Below are positions 14,761 through 23,098 of a DNA stretch of 23,098 bases, in pieces (position 1 is the stretch's first letter; each line of letters begins with the position of its first letter). The notes under the pieces were generated by a model that worked only from the letters and a program-made list of their open reading frames with translations, ran no database searches and was not told where the DNA came from. The stretch lies in the NCBI RefSeq assembly GCF_946885725.1, contig NZ_CAMPGZ010000042.1:1-23098 (forward strand). The letters run 5' to 3'. This DNA comes from an uncultured Nocardioides sp. GTDB taxonomy: Bacteria > Actinomycetota > Actinomycetes > Propionibacteriales > Nocardioidaceae. A program made the position numbers and the translations under genes.

Positions 14761-15699
14761 ATGACCACGGCGCAGCAGGCACGACCCGTCGGCCCCTCCC
14801 CGGAGCAGTTCGTCACGCTGTCGACCCAGCACGGGGACCTGGAGATCTGCTACCAGACCTTCGGGAACCCCGCGGACCCGACGATGCTGCTGGTCATGGG
14901 ACTGGGCGGTCCGATGACCTGGTGGGACCCGGACTTCTGCTCCGCCCTGGCCGCCCGCGGTTTCCACGTGGTGCGCTACGACAACCGCGACACGGGGCGG
15001 TCCAGCCGCGTCGAGGGACGCATCTCGCGGCGCAACATCGTCCGCTCCTACCTCGGCCGCCCGGCCGAGGTGCCCTACACGCTCGCGGACATGGCCGCTG
15101 ACGGCATGGGCCTCCTCGACCACCTCGGCGCGGCGCGCGCGCACGTCGTCGGCATCTCGATGGGCGGCATGATCGCCCAGACGATGGCGCTCGAGCACAC
15201 CGAGCGGGTGCACTCCCTGACCTCGATCATGTCCACCACCGGCCGCCGCACGGTCGGCTGGCAGGACCCGCGGCTGCTGCCGATGCTGCTGGCTCGCCGT
15301 ACCGACTCCCGCGAGGCGTACGTCGCCCGCTCCGCCCGGCTCTGGAAGGTGATCGGCTCGCCGCTCTACCCCGACACGGCCGAGGCCGTGCAGGAGCGCG
15401 CCGCCGAGACGTGGGACCGCGGGGTGAGCGCGTCCGGCGTCGCCCGGCAGATGGCGGCGATCGTCGCATCTCCCGACCGCACCCGCGCGCTGCGCGAGCT
15501 CGACATCCCGTCGCTGGTCATCCACGGCATGAACGACAAGATGGTGCACGTCTCCGGCGGCCGCGCCACATCGCACGCGCTGCGCGGCTGCGAGCTGCTG
15601 CTCGTGCCCGGCATGGGCCACGACGTGCCGCGCGACCTGCACGAGACGTTCGTCGACGCGATCACGCGCACGGCCCGCCGCGCCGATCCCGAGAAGTAG
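14761..15699 (+). CDS. alpha/beta hydrolase (RdmC / enol-lactonase / haloperoxidase-like)
   Basis: A 312-residue alpha/beta hydrolase with a complete triad: GISMGG nucleophile elbow (Ser133), Asp259 (HGMNDKMV) and His287 (PGMGHDVP). The oxyanion strand is LLVMGLGGPMTWWDPDF (43-59), and VVRYDNRDTGRSS (70-82) is typical of the RdmC/aclacinomycin-methylesterase and 3-oxoadipate enol-lactonase branch. A cap insertion lies at about 160-225. The ATG at 14761 has a TACGAT box upstream and no Shine-Dalgarno. It is divergent from another hydrolase and ends 6 bp from the convergent WS/DGAT stop. The fold and triad are firm; the substrate (an ester or lactone) is not known. Confidence 0.85.
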   Translation: MTTAQQARPVGPSPEQFVTLSTQHGDLEICYQTFGNPADPTMLLVMGLGGPMTWWDPDFCSALAARGFHVVRYDNRDTGRSSRVEGRISRRNIVRSYLGRPAEVPYTLADMAADGMGLLDHLGAARAHVVGISMGGMIAQTMALEHTERVHSLTSIMSTTGRRTVGWQDPRLLPMLLARRTDSREAYVARSARLWKVIGSPLYPDTAEAVQERAAETWDRGVSASGVARQMAAIVASPDRTRALRELDIPSLVIHGMNDKMVHVSGGRATSHALRGCELLLVPGMGHDVPRDLHETFVDAITRTARRADPEK

Positions 15700-15705
15700 C
15701 GGTGG

Positions 15706-17169
15706 CTAGTCGGGCTGGTCGGGCAGCGTCGCCACCAGCTCGTCCAGCGAGTCGGCGAGGTGCTGCACCATCGCCCACACGTCGGGGACCATCTCGCGGC
15801 ACGCGACGAACCCGAAGTCCAGGTGCCCGTCGTAGGAGAACAGCGTGATGTTCAGCCCGCCGGTCATGTCGGTCACCGCCGAGACGGGGTAGATCCCCTC
15901 GACCCGTGCCCCGGCGACGTACAACGGCCGCTGTGGCCCGGGCACGTTGCTGACGAAGAGGTTGAACGGCACGCCCGGCAGCGTCGCGAGCCGGAACAGC
16001 GCCCGCGCGGCCAGCCCCGACAGTGCGGTCGGGATCGCCATCGACAGATCCTGCAGCAGTGTCGCCGGCACCGCCTGGAAGTGCCGCTTGGCCTCCATCA
16101 TCGCGTCCCGCATCGCCTCGACGCGCTCGACGGGGTCGGCCACGTGGGTGGGCAGCGCCGCCACCATCACCGAGACCTGGTTGCCCAGCTCGCCGCGCTG
16201 GTCCTTGGCCCGCACCGACACGGGTACGGCGGCGACCAGCGGCGTGCTGGGGAGCGCGTCGTGGTCCAGCAGCCATCGACGCAGTGTCGAGGTGGCGAGC
16301 GCCATCACCACGTCGTTGACGGTCATGCCGTAGTGGTCCTTGACCCGCTTGACCTCCGCCAGCGGCACCGAGCCGAACGCGAAGCGCCGGTGGGCGGTGA
16401 TCGGCCCGTTGAACGGCGTCCGCGGGGCGCGCAGGTCGCGGGCGTCGAGGTCGGGCCGCTCCTGACCGAGCACCCGGCCGACCAAACCGGCGGCGTTGCT
16501 GACCAGGCGGACACCCGGCACCGACGTCGCCCCAGGGAGCTGGTCGAGGTAGCTCAGCGACCGAGGCACGGTGCGCAGCACCTCGACCGGGTTGATCGCG
16601 ACCGCCCCCAGCCCGCGACGCAGCAGGTCGAGCGTCGAGGGCACCGGCCGCGGCACGAACGCGTCCTCCGGCTCCACCTCCCGCGGCTCGGGGGTCAGGT
16701 CCATGACCGTCTCGATGATCTCCGCGCCGGAGACGCCGTCGATCGCGGCGTGGTGGATCTTGGTGTAGAACGCGGCCTTGCCGTCCTCCAGGCCGCTGAT
16801 CACGTAGGCCTCCCACAGCGGCCGCGACCGGTCGAGCGGGCGGGCGTGGATGCGGGCGACCTGCTCGGCGAGCTGTTCGCGGCTGCCCGGCGAAGGCAGC
16901 GCGAGCTCGCGCAGGTGGAACTCGAGGTCGAAGTGCGGGTCGTCGGTCCAGTACGGCCGGCCCAGCCCGAGCGGCACCTCGACAAGCCGCTGGCGCAGCG
17001 GAGCCGCGAGGTGCAGGCGCTGCTCGAGCACGTCCCGGACGTTGTCGATGTTCCAGACGCCGCCGGACGCGGTCGCCGGGTCGACGACGACGAGGCTGCC
17101 GACGTGGCCGACGGTGGTGGGCGACTCGACATGCAGGAACTGCGCGTCGAGTGACGAGAGCTGGCGCAA
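15706..17169 (-). CDS. wax ester synthase / diacylglycerol acyltransferase (WS/DGAT) family
   Basis: A 487-residue acyltransferase that, by family, transfers acyl-CoA to diacylglycerol or fatty alcohols to make storage triacylglycerol or wax esters. It has the canonical N-terminus LSSLDAQFLHVE, PLW (117-119), the catalytic HHAAIDG (139-145, the HHxxxDG motif), ND (285-286) and the C-terminal SNVPGP element. Length is typical. The start is a TTG at 17169, backed by AGGAGG (17174-17179) just upstream and by the conserved N-terminal residues; no ATG or GTG lies nearby. It converges on the esterase-like hydrolase with a 6-bp gap. Function in neutral-lipid synthesis is likely by family, though some paralogues have other acyl acceptors. 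Confidence 0.92.
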   Translation of the reverse strand: MRQLSSLDAQFLHVESPTTVGHVGSLVVVDPATASGGVWNIDNVRDVLEQRLHLAAPLRQRLVEVPLGLGRPYWTDDPHFDLEFHLRELALPSPGSREQLAEQVARIHARPLDRSRPLWEAYVISGLEDGKAAFYTKIHHAAIDGVSGAEIIETVMDLTPEPREVEPEDAFVPRPVPSTLDLLRRGLGAVAINPVEVLRTVPRSLSYLDQLPGATSVPGVRLVSNAAGLVGRVLGQERPDLDARDLRAPRTPFNGPITAHRRFAFGSVPLAEVKRVKDHYGMTVNDVVMALATSTLRRWLLDHDALPSTPLVAAVPVSVRAKDQRGELGNQVSVMVAALPTHVADPVERVEAMRDAMMEAKRHFQAVPATLLQDLSMAIPTALSGLAARALFRLATLPGVPFNLFVSNVPGPQRPLYVAGARVEGIYPVSAVTDMTGGLNITLFSYDGHLDFGFVACREMVPDVWAMVQHLADSLDELVATLPDQPD

Positions 17170-17216
17170 CGGTCCTCCTCGGTCGACCGCCCCCGAGCCT
17201 AGTCGGCCCCCAAACG

Positions 17217-17256
17217 ACGACGCCCGGCCCCGGCTGCGGCCGGGACCGGGCGTCGT
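17217..17256 (-). terminator. terminator of the MsiK-like ATPase gene
   Basis: ACGACGCCCGG (17217-17227) and CCGGGCGTCGT (17246-17256) form a perfect 11-bp stem. It continues, after one mismatch, into CCCGGC/GCCGGG (17229-17234 and 17239-17244) closed by a TGCG tetraloop. On the minus strand the stem is followed by TCGTTTGG. It lies 18 nt past the ATPase stop and upstream of WS/DGAT, so it separates the two genes. Confidence 0.75.
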
Positions 17257-17274
17257 ACCGTTCGGGACTGCCGG

Positions 17275-18357
<1,083 letters not shown>

Positions 18358-18375
18358 GGGGTACTGCTCCCTTCA

Positions 18376-18393
18376 CCGGCAGGTACGTGCCGG
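18376..18393. repeat. inverted repeat in the leader of the ATPase gene
   Basis: CCGGCAGGTACGTGCCGG is an 18-bp palindrome with one mismatched pair, 18 nt upstream of the ATPase start codon. It could be an operator or an mRNA hairpin near the ribosome-binding site. Confidence 0.35.
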
Positions 18394-18408
18394 ACGATCC
18401 GTAGTGAA

Positions 18409-18422
18409 GTGATCGCGCTCAC
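18409..18422. promoter_or_regulatory. possible operator ahead of the ATPase gene
   Basis: GTGATCGCGCTCAC is a 14-bp palindrome with one mismatched pair and a CGCG core. It lies between the lacI stop and the ATPase start. Its half-site differs from the palindrome at 19621-19636, so it may bind another regulator. Confidence 0.3.
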
Positions 18423-18451
18423 AGTAGCCGCAGCCTCCGCGGCCACGCCAT

Positions 18452-19471
18452 TCAAGCCCGGAGGACGGACCTACCCCGGGCGACCGGCATCGGAACCCGC
18501 ACCACGCTCGGCCCTCGCTGCTTCGTGTCGAGCAGCATCTCCACGGCCCGGGCGCCGAGGTCGGCGTACGGGATCGCGACCGACGTCAGCCGCGGGCGGA
18601 GCCAGCCGGCCAGCTCCGAGCCGTCGAACGACACCACGGAGACGTCCCCTGGCACGGCGAGACCGTGCTCGGCCAGCGCCTGGAACGTGCCGAGGGCGAC
18701 CCGGTCGTTGAGGCAGACCAGGCCGGACGGGTGGCCCCCGTCGTTGAGGAAGGCGTCGACGGCGTCGAAGGCGGCCTCGACCTCCCAGGGGCACGCGACC
18801 ACGCCGGCCAGCTCGCGCCCGGCCTTGCGCAGAGCGTCGGTGATGCCGTCCCGCCGCAGCGGCCCGGCCAGGGAGCTGGTGTCGCCGGCCAGCTCGCCGA
18901 CGACGTGGATCTCGCCCGGCACGTCGCCGGCCAGCAGCTCCGCGACCGCGGTGCGGCCGCCTTCGTACTCGTCGGGGAGCACGGCGGGGAGGTGGGTGGC
19001 CCGGTCGACGCAGTTGAGCAGCACCACCCGCTGCTGGCGCAGCGACTGCGGCACGCTCACCTCGGCCGTGACCATCGTCGCGTAGATGATCCCGTCGACG
19101 TGACGGTCGAGCATCTCCTCCACGAGCAGCGCCTCGAGCTGCGGGTCACCCTGCGACTCCCCGATCACGATCAGGTGCGCGAGCATCCGCGCGGCCGCGC
19201 TGGCGCCGGTGAGCATCTGGCTCGCGAACGACCCCCCGGCCACGAGGTCGGAGATGACGCCGACCGTCCGGGTGGTCGACGTACGCAGGCTGCGGGCGCT
19301 CGGGTTGGGCCGGTAGTGGAGGTCGGCCGCGGCCTTGAGCACCCGGTCCTGGGTGGCCGACGAGATCCGCATCTGCGCCGACCGTCCGTTGAGGATGTAC
19401 GACGCCGTGGTCGCCGAGACTCCGGCCCGCCGCGCGACGTCGCTGAGCGTCGACTTGCGCACCGTCGCCAC
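18452..19471 (-). CDS. LacI-family transcriptional regulator
   Basis: A 339-residue LacI/GalR repressor-type protein. The N-terminal helix-turn-helix is STLSDVARRAGVSATTASYI (7-26), followed by the hinge region YRPNPSARSLR (53-63) and a periplasmic-binding-protein-like effector domain (TVGVISDLVAGGSF onward). The start is the GTG at 19471, preceded by a strong GGAGGAGG; the longer open frame to 19612 would extend into the promoter of the binding-protein gene. It is divergent from the sugar ABC genes and likely represses them, releasing on binding the transported sugar, possibly an alpha-glucoside. It may also act on the downstream ATPase gene. Family certain; effector inferred. Confidence 0.92.
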   Translation of the reverse strand: MATVRKSTLSDVARRAGVSATTASYILNGRSAQMRISSATQDRVLKAAADLHYRPNPSARSLRTSTTRTVGVISDLVAGGSFASQMLTGASAAARMLAHLIVIGESQGDPQLEALLVEEMLDRHVDGIIYATMVTAEVSVPQSLRQQRVVLLNCVDRATHLPAVLPDEYEGGRTAVAELLAGDVPGEIHVVGELAGDTSSLAGPLRRDGITDALRKAGRELAGVVACPWEVEAAFDAVDAFLNDGGHPSGLVCLNDRVALGTFQALAEHGLAVPGDVSVVSFDGSELAGWLRPRLTSVAIPYADLGARAVEMLLDTKQRGPSVVRVPMPVARGRSVLRA

Positions 19472-19544
19472 GTCACCACCTCCTCCGTCCACGGCGCGCC
19501 GGGGTGTCCGGCCGAGCGCGCAGGCCTGTTTTTCCGGGCGGGAG

Positions 19545-19566
19545 GGAACGGTTCGGTCACCGTTCC
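19545..19566. repeat. 22-bp inverted repeat in the lacI/binding-protein control region
   Basis: GGAACGGT (19545-19552) and ACCGTTCC (19559-19566) are perfect 8-bp arms around TCGGTC. It lies 74 bp upstream of lacI and just upstream of the divergent -35 box, so it could be a regulator site for either direction. Confidence 0.4.
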
Positions 19567-19586
19567 GCCGGGGGCCGGTGTGATCC

Positions 19587-19616
19587 TTGACACTCACTCG
19601 GCGGTGAGGCAATGAT
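19587..19616 (+). promoter_or_regulatory. promoter of the sugar ABC operon (TTGACA-18-AATGAT)
   Basis: A perfect -35 TTGACA (19587-19592) is separated by 18 bp from AATGAT (19611-19616), which matches TATAAT at four of six positions. The spacer contains the inverted repeat CTCAC (19593-19597) and GTGAG (19604-19608). Transcription would start near 19623, about 80 nt before the binding-protein ATG. Confidence 0.6.
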
Positions 19617-19620
19617 CGCT

Positions 19621-19636
19621 GCTGATTCGATTCAGC
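19621..19636. promoter_or_regulatory. candidate LacI-family operator over the transcription start
   Basis: GCTGATTCGATTCAGC is a 16-bp palindrome with one mismatched pair and a central CpG, the usual form of LacI/PurR/CcpA-type operators. It begins 4 nt after the -10 box and so covers the expected start site, where a bound repressor would block transcription. The adjacent LacI regulator is the obvious candidate ligand. Confidence 0.5.
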
Positions 19637-19702
19637 ATGTGGTGAGGGTCACACTACGCCCAGCGGGCGCGCGTCGTCCAAGGGCACCAACGAGGAGGGC
19701 AC

Positions 19703-21022
19703 ATGAACTTTCGGGCCAAGCGCGTCCGGCGCGGGGTGGCGATCGCCGCCACCGCCGGAGCCGCCCTGACACTCACCGGCTGCCTGGGTGGCGGTTCGGG
19801 AGGCGGTGGAGGTGGTGACGAGGCCGACGGCAGCGTGACCATCTGGACCAGCATGGACCAGCCGGTCGTCGAGGGGCTCGAGAAGAGCCTGGCGCCCAAG
19901 GCCGAAGAGGCCGGCATCGACGTCAAGTGGGAACGCGTCACCGGCATCGACAAGCTGATCATGACCAAGCTCAACGCGAGCGACAAGCCCGACATCGCGA
20001 TCGTCCCGCAGCCCGGCGTCGTGGCCAACATGGTCAAGCGCGACGGCGCCCTGCCGCTCGACGACGTGGTCGACATGGACACCCTGCAGGACAGCATGCT
20101 CCCGGGCGTCATCGAGGCCGGCACCGTTGACGAGGGCTACTACGGCCTCCAGGTCAACGCCAACGTCAAGAGCATCGTGTTCTACCCCAAGAAGGCCTGG
20201 GAGGAGGCCGGCTACCCGACGGAGGTCGCGTCTCTCGACGAGCTCTCGGACCTGACCGAGCAGATCAAGAGCGACGGCGGCACCCCGTGGTGCCTCGGCA
20301 TCTTCTCCGAGGGCTCGGTGGGCTGGCCCGCCACCGACTGGATCGAGGACCTGGTGGCCCGGGTCGGCGGCGAGGAGTTCTACAACGACTGGGTCGCGGG
20401 CGAGGCGCCGTTCACGTCCCCGGAGGTCAAGGAAGCCGCGACGTGGTTCGAGGACAACGTCCTCGCCGAGGGCAACGTGCTCGGCGGACGGCGTGGTGTC
20501 GCCAGCACCGACTTCGGTGCCGCCGGAAACCCCATGTTCGACGACGAGCCCGGCTGCTGGATGATGAAGCAGGGCACGTTCATCACGGGCTTCTTCCCGG
20601 ACGACGTCCAGAGCAACCTGGACGAAGAGGTCGGCGTCTTCGGCTTCCCGCCCATGGAGAGTGGCGGCGACAACTACGTCATCGGTGGTGGCGACCTCGC
20701 CACGATGCTCCGCGACGACGACGACACCAAGCAGATCATGCAGTTCCTGTCGGAGACCGACACCGGTGCCGAGGCGGCCAAGACCGGCGCCTACATCTCG
20801 CCGCACGCGGACTTCGACGCGAACAGCTACCCCAACGAGATCATCAAGACCGCGTACACCACCGCAGTCGACGCGTCCGCCTTCCTGTTCGACGGGTCCG
20901 ACCAGATGCCCGGTGAGGTGGGTGCGGGCACGTTCTGGAGCGAGATGACCTCTTGGGTGTCGGGCGACACGGACCTCGACACGGCGCTGCAGAACATCGA
21001 CGACAGCTGGCCCGCCAGCTGA
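19703..21022 (+). CDS. sugar ABC transporter substrate-binding lipoprotein (AglE-like, family 1)
   Basis: A 439-residue family 1 extracellular solute-binding protein. The signal peptide has a basic start (MNFRAKRVRR), a hydrophobic core and the lipobox LTGC, so Cys27 would be lipidated after cleavage and hold the protein on the outer face of the membrane. A Gly-rich linker (29-38) follows. The block TPWCLGIFSEGSVGWPATDW resembles alpha-glucoside (AglE) binding proteins, so maltose, trehalose, sucrose or a related sugar is a plausible ligand. GAGGAGGG lies just before the ATG at 19703. It is first in the operon, followed after 97 nt by two permease genes. The role is certain; the ligand is inferred. 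Confidence 0.92.
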   Translation: MNFRAKRVRRGVAIAATAGAALTLTGCLGGGSGGGGGGDEADGSVTIWTSMDQPVVEGLEKSLAPKAEEAGIDVKWERVTGIDKLIMTKLNASDKPDIAIVPQPGVVANMVKRDGALPLDDVVDMDTLQDSMLPGVIEAGTVDEGYYGLQVNANVKSIVFYPKKAWEEAGYPTEVASLDELSDLTEQIKSDGGTPWCLGIFSEGSVGWPATDWIEDLVARVGGEEFYNDWVAGEAPFTSPEVKEAATWFEDNVLAEGNVLGGRRGVASTDFGAAGNPMFDDEPGCWMMKQGTFITGFFPDDVQSNLDEEVGVFGFPPMESGGDNYVIGGGDLATMLRDDDDTKQIMQFLSETDTGAEAAKTGAYISPHADFDANSYPNEIIKTAYTTAVDASAFLFDGSDQMPGEVGAGTFWSEMTSWVSGDTDLDTALQNIDDSWPAS

Positions 21023-21119
21023 CGTCCTCGCGTGACCGTGGGGGCGGCGTGACGACACCCGTCCCCACGGTCCCGTCTCTCGACCACCGGCCGGCGGCCG
21101 GCACAGAAAGGGTCCGCCC

Positions 21120-22100
21120 ATGTGGCTCAAGGTCATCAACACGCTTCTGACCGTGGTCGTCGGTGTCGGCGTCGCGGTCCTGCTCTACTGGTTGCTCAAC
21201 AAGATCGCCGAGCTGTTGCCGGGCCATCTCGAGGACCGGATCAAGCCCTGGCTGTACATCCTCCCGGCGTACCTGGCGCTCGTCGTCTACCTGATCTACC
21301 CGACGATCCTGGCCTTCATCGCCAGCCTCCAGGACGCCACCAGCCAGAACTGGGTCGGCCTGGCCAACTTCGAGGCCCTGCTCACCAACTCGGGCTTCCA
21401 CCAGACGCTGTTCAACACGCTGCTGTGGATGATCATCGTCCCGATCGCCACGATCATCCTGGGGCTCGGCGTCGCGACGCTCGCCGACCGGCTCCAGCCG
21501 CGCTACGAGAACCTCTCCAAGACGATCATCTTCCTGCCGATGGCGATCAGCATGGTCGGCGCCGCCACGGTGTGGCGCTTCGTCTACGCCTACCGGCCTG
21601 AGGGCCAGGAGCAGATCGGTCTGCAGAACGCGATCATCACCGCCTTCGGCGCCGACCCGGTGCCGTGGCTGCAGCAGAGCCAGTTCCACCTCAACAGCCT
21701 GCTGCTGATGGTGATGCTGCTCTGGGCGCAGATCGGCTTCGGCATGGTGCTGCTGTCCAGCGCGATCAAGGGCGTGCCCACCGAGACCATCGAGGCCGCC
21801 AAGATCGACGGCGCCAACGACAAGCAGATCTTCTTCCAGGTGACCGTGCCGCAGATCAAGGGCACGATCATCGTCGTCTTCATCACCACGCTGATCTCGA
21901 CGATGAAGATCTTCGACGTCGTCTACGTGATGACCGCCGGTCAGTTCAACACCAACATCCTGGGCGTGGAGTTCTACCGACAGCTGACGAGCAACTTCAA
22001 CAACGGCACCGCCTCGGCGATCGTCGTGATGCTGCTGATCGCCACGCTGCCGGTGATGGTCTACCAGGTGAAGAACTTCCGAGAGCAGGAGGCACGGTGA
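21120..22100 (+). CDS. sugar ABC transporter permease (AglF/MalF-like)
   Basis: A 326-residue inner-membrane permease. An extra N-terminal helix (about 7-26) precedes the usual six, starting with the segment at 45-70 (LYILPAYLALVVYLIYPTILAF). The EAA loop that docks on the ATPase is at about 225-246 (EAAKIDGANDKQIFFQVTVP). The long N-terminus and the segment QEQIGLQNAI fit the AglF-type permeases of alpha-glucoside importers. AGAAAGGG lies about 8 nt before the ATG at 21120. Its stop TGA shares one base with the ATG of the next permease (TGATG), so the two are coupled. Permease function is certain; the sugar is inferred. Confidence 0.92.
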   Translation: MWLKVINTLLTVVVGVGVAVLLYWLLNKIAELLPGHLEDRIKPWLYILPAYLALVVYLIYPTILAFIASLQDATSQNWVGLANFEALLTNSGFHQTLFNTLLWMIIVPIATIILGLGVATLADRLQPRYENLSKTIIFLPMAISMVGAATVWRFVYAYRPEGQEQIGLQNAIITAFGADPVPWLQQSQFHLNSLLLMVMLLWAQIGFGMVLLSSAIKGVPTETIEAAKIDGANDKQIFFQVTVPQIKGTIIVVFITTLISTMKIFDVVYVMTAGQFNTNILGVEFYRQLTSNFNNGTASAIVVMLLIATLPVMVYQVKNFREQEAR

Positions 22101-23026
22101 TGAGCGCGACCACGACACCCGCCGTGACCAAGAAGGCCGAGAAGCCTGCCCGCGCGGCCAGGGGCGGCGGCCACCAGGAAGACCGACCGGCAGCCGGCTG
22201 GCCGACCCGGATCGCCCTCATCATCATCTGCGTCCTGTGGATCATCCCGGTCATCGGCCTGTTCATCACGTCGTTCCGCGGCGAGCAGGAGGCCAACAGC
22301 ACCGGCTGGTGGACGGTCTTCACCAACCCGGGCGACTTCGGCTTCGTCGGGCTCGACAACTACACCGAGGCGCTCGACTCGGCGAGCCTCGGCAACGCCT
22401 TCATCAACAGCGTGGCGATCGCGCTGCCTGCGACGTTCATCCCGCTCCTGGTGGCGGCGTTCGCGGCGTACGCGTTCACCTTCATGAACTTCCCCGGCCG
22501 GGACGCCCTGTTCCTGCTGGTGGTGGCGCTGCTGGTGATCCCCAACTACGTCGCGTTCGTGCCGATCCTCGACTTCTACGGACAGCTGGGCATGTCGGGC
22601 ACCTTCCCGGCCGTGTGGCTGTTCCACATCGGGTTCGGTATGCCGCTGGCGGTCTACATCCTGCGCAACTACATGAGCACCCTCCCGTTGAGCGTCATCG
22701 AGTCCGGGCGCATCGACGGGGCCAGCCACTTCCAGACGTTCTGGCGGCTGATCCTGCCGATGTCGGTGCCTGCGCTGGCGTCGTTCGCGATCTTCCAGTT
22801 CCTGTGGGTGTGGAACGACCTGTTCGTCGCGCTGGTGTTCATCGGCCCTGGTGAGAACTCGCCGATGACGGTGGCCATCCAGAACAACCTGCTCTCGCAG
22901 CAGGGCGCGGGCTGGAACCTCGTCACCGCGGGCGGCTTCTTCTCGATGGTCGTGCCGATCATCGTGTTCCTGTCCCTGCAGCGCTTCTTCGTCCGCGGAC
23001 TGACCGCGGGCGCGGTGAAGGGCTGA
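22100..23026 (+). CDS. sugar ABC transporter permease (AglG/MalG-like)
   Basis: A 308-residue permease and partner of the preceding gene. A polar, basic N-terminus (1-35) is followed by six membrane segments beginning at about 37-57 (RIALIIICVLWIIPVIGLFI). The EAA loop is at about 199-220 (VIESGRIDGASHFQTFWRLILP), with Ser in place of the first Ala of the usual EAA. The start is the ATG at 22100, which overlaps the upstream stop by one base and has AGGAGG 7 nt before it; a GTG at 22097 is also in frame. The C-terminus (FVRGLTAGAVKG) is the canonical end of MalG-like permeases. A catabolic enzyme such as an alpha-glucosidase may follow outside the window. Confidence 0.93.
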   Translation: MSATTTPAVTKKAEKPARAARGGGHQEDRPAAGWPTRIALIIICVLWIIPVIGLFITSFRGEQEANSTGWWTVFTNPGDFGFVGLDNYTEALDSASLGNAFINSVAIALPATFIPLLVAAFAAYAFTFMNFPGRDALFLLVVALLVIPNYVAFVPILDFYGQLGMSGTFPAVWLFHIGFGMPLAVYILRNYMSTLPLSVIESGRIDGASHFQTFWRLILPMSVPALASFAIFQFLWVWNDLFVALVFIGPGENSPMTVAIQNNLLSQQGAGWNLVTAGGFFSMVVPIIVFLSLQRFFVRGLTAGAVKG

Positions 23027-23057
23027 CGGCCAGGAGAATCGCTCTCACGCAGTCCGT

Positions 23058-23094
23058 CGCGGGCGGGGAGGGCCCGGGGGGCGGGGCGCCCGCG
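23058..23094 (+). terminator. possible terminator after the permease genes
   Basis: CGCGGGCG (23058-23065) and CGCCCGCG (23087-23094) form a perfect 8-bp stem around a very G-rich 21-nt loop, 32 nt past the last permease stop. The window ends 4 nt later, so what follows is not visible. Confidence 0.35.
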
Positions 23095-23098
23095 TAAT

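Noticed and set aside
17161..17169. Absence of an ATG at the WS/DGAT start taken as a damaged gene
   Set aside because: TTG is a valid start, AGGAGG lies just upstream, and the encoded N-terminus is the conserved family one.

Overview
The window is high-GC chromosomal DNA of an actinobacterium, most likely a Nocardioidaceae-type organism. The evidence is the GC-rich coding with many GTG starts (and one TTG), a mycothiol-dependent DinB/MDMPI enzyme, an actinobacterial Ski2-like helicase of the DUF3516 type, DUF4245 beside glpX, DUF6542 beside ispH, a WS/DGAT acyltransferase and an MsiK/UgpC-type ABC ATPase. The genus is inference. I see no phage, transposon, CRISPR, rRNA or tRNA, and no gene-free stretch above 300 bases.

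Layout. (1) 1-3748: the first codons of ychF leaving on the left, an MDMPI-family enzyme, a large RNA helicase on the minus strand and a SnoaL/NTF2-like protein. (2) 3918-6896: a small zinc-ribbon protein, exonuclease III, RmuC and a DUF6542 membrane protein, all plus strand. (3) 6930-11187: an RhlE-like DEAD-box helicase and ispH on the minus strand, divergent from the overlapping pair xseA-xseB. (4) 11213-13824: DUF4245, divergent from the two-gene unit glpX-pfkB. (5) 13754-17169: two divergent alpha/beta hydrolases and a WS/DGAT acyltransferase. (6) 17275-23026: a sugar-uptake locus. An MsiK-like ATPase and a LacI regulator run leftward; a lipoprotein binding protein and two permeases of the alpha-glucoside (AglEFG) type run rightward. 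The window ends just after the second permease.

Function. Region 6 is a complete inducible ABC sugar importer. Its divergent control region holds a clear promoter and, over the expected transcription start, a 16-bp palindrome with a central CpG, the usual form of a LacI-family operator. Regions 4 and 5 concern carbon flow: gluconeogenic fructose-1,6-bisphosphatase, a sugar kinase, and a neutral-lipid-type acyltransferase with two esterase/lipase-like proteins. Regions 2 and 3 carry DNA and RNA maintenance genes (xthA, rmuC, xseAB, helicases) and the last step of the MEP isoprenoid pathway.

I did not find a convincing undescribed system. The most interesting signals are small. Several genes have a -10-like hexamer 6-8 nt before a start codon that lacks a Shine-Dalgarno, which suggests leaderless mRNAs and moves the likely starts of ispH and DUF6542. 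The DUF3516 helicase start codon sits in one arm of a perfect 9-bp hairpin and overlaps the stop of a three-codon mini-ORF. The RhlE-like helicase has a structured leader. The sugar locus has a dense set of inverted repeats. All are read from sequence alone.
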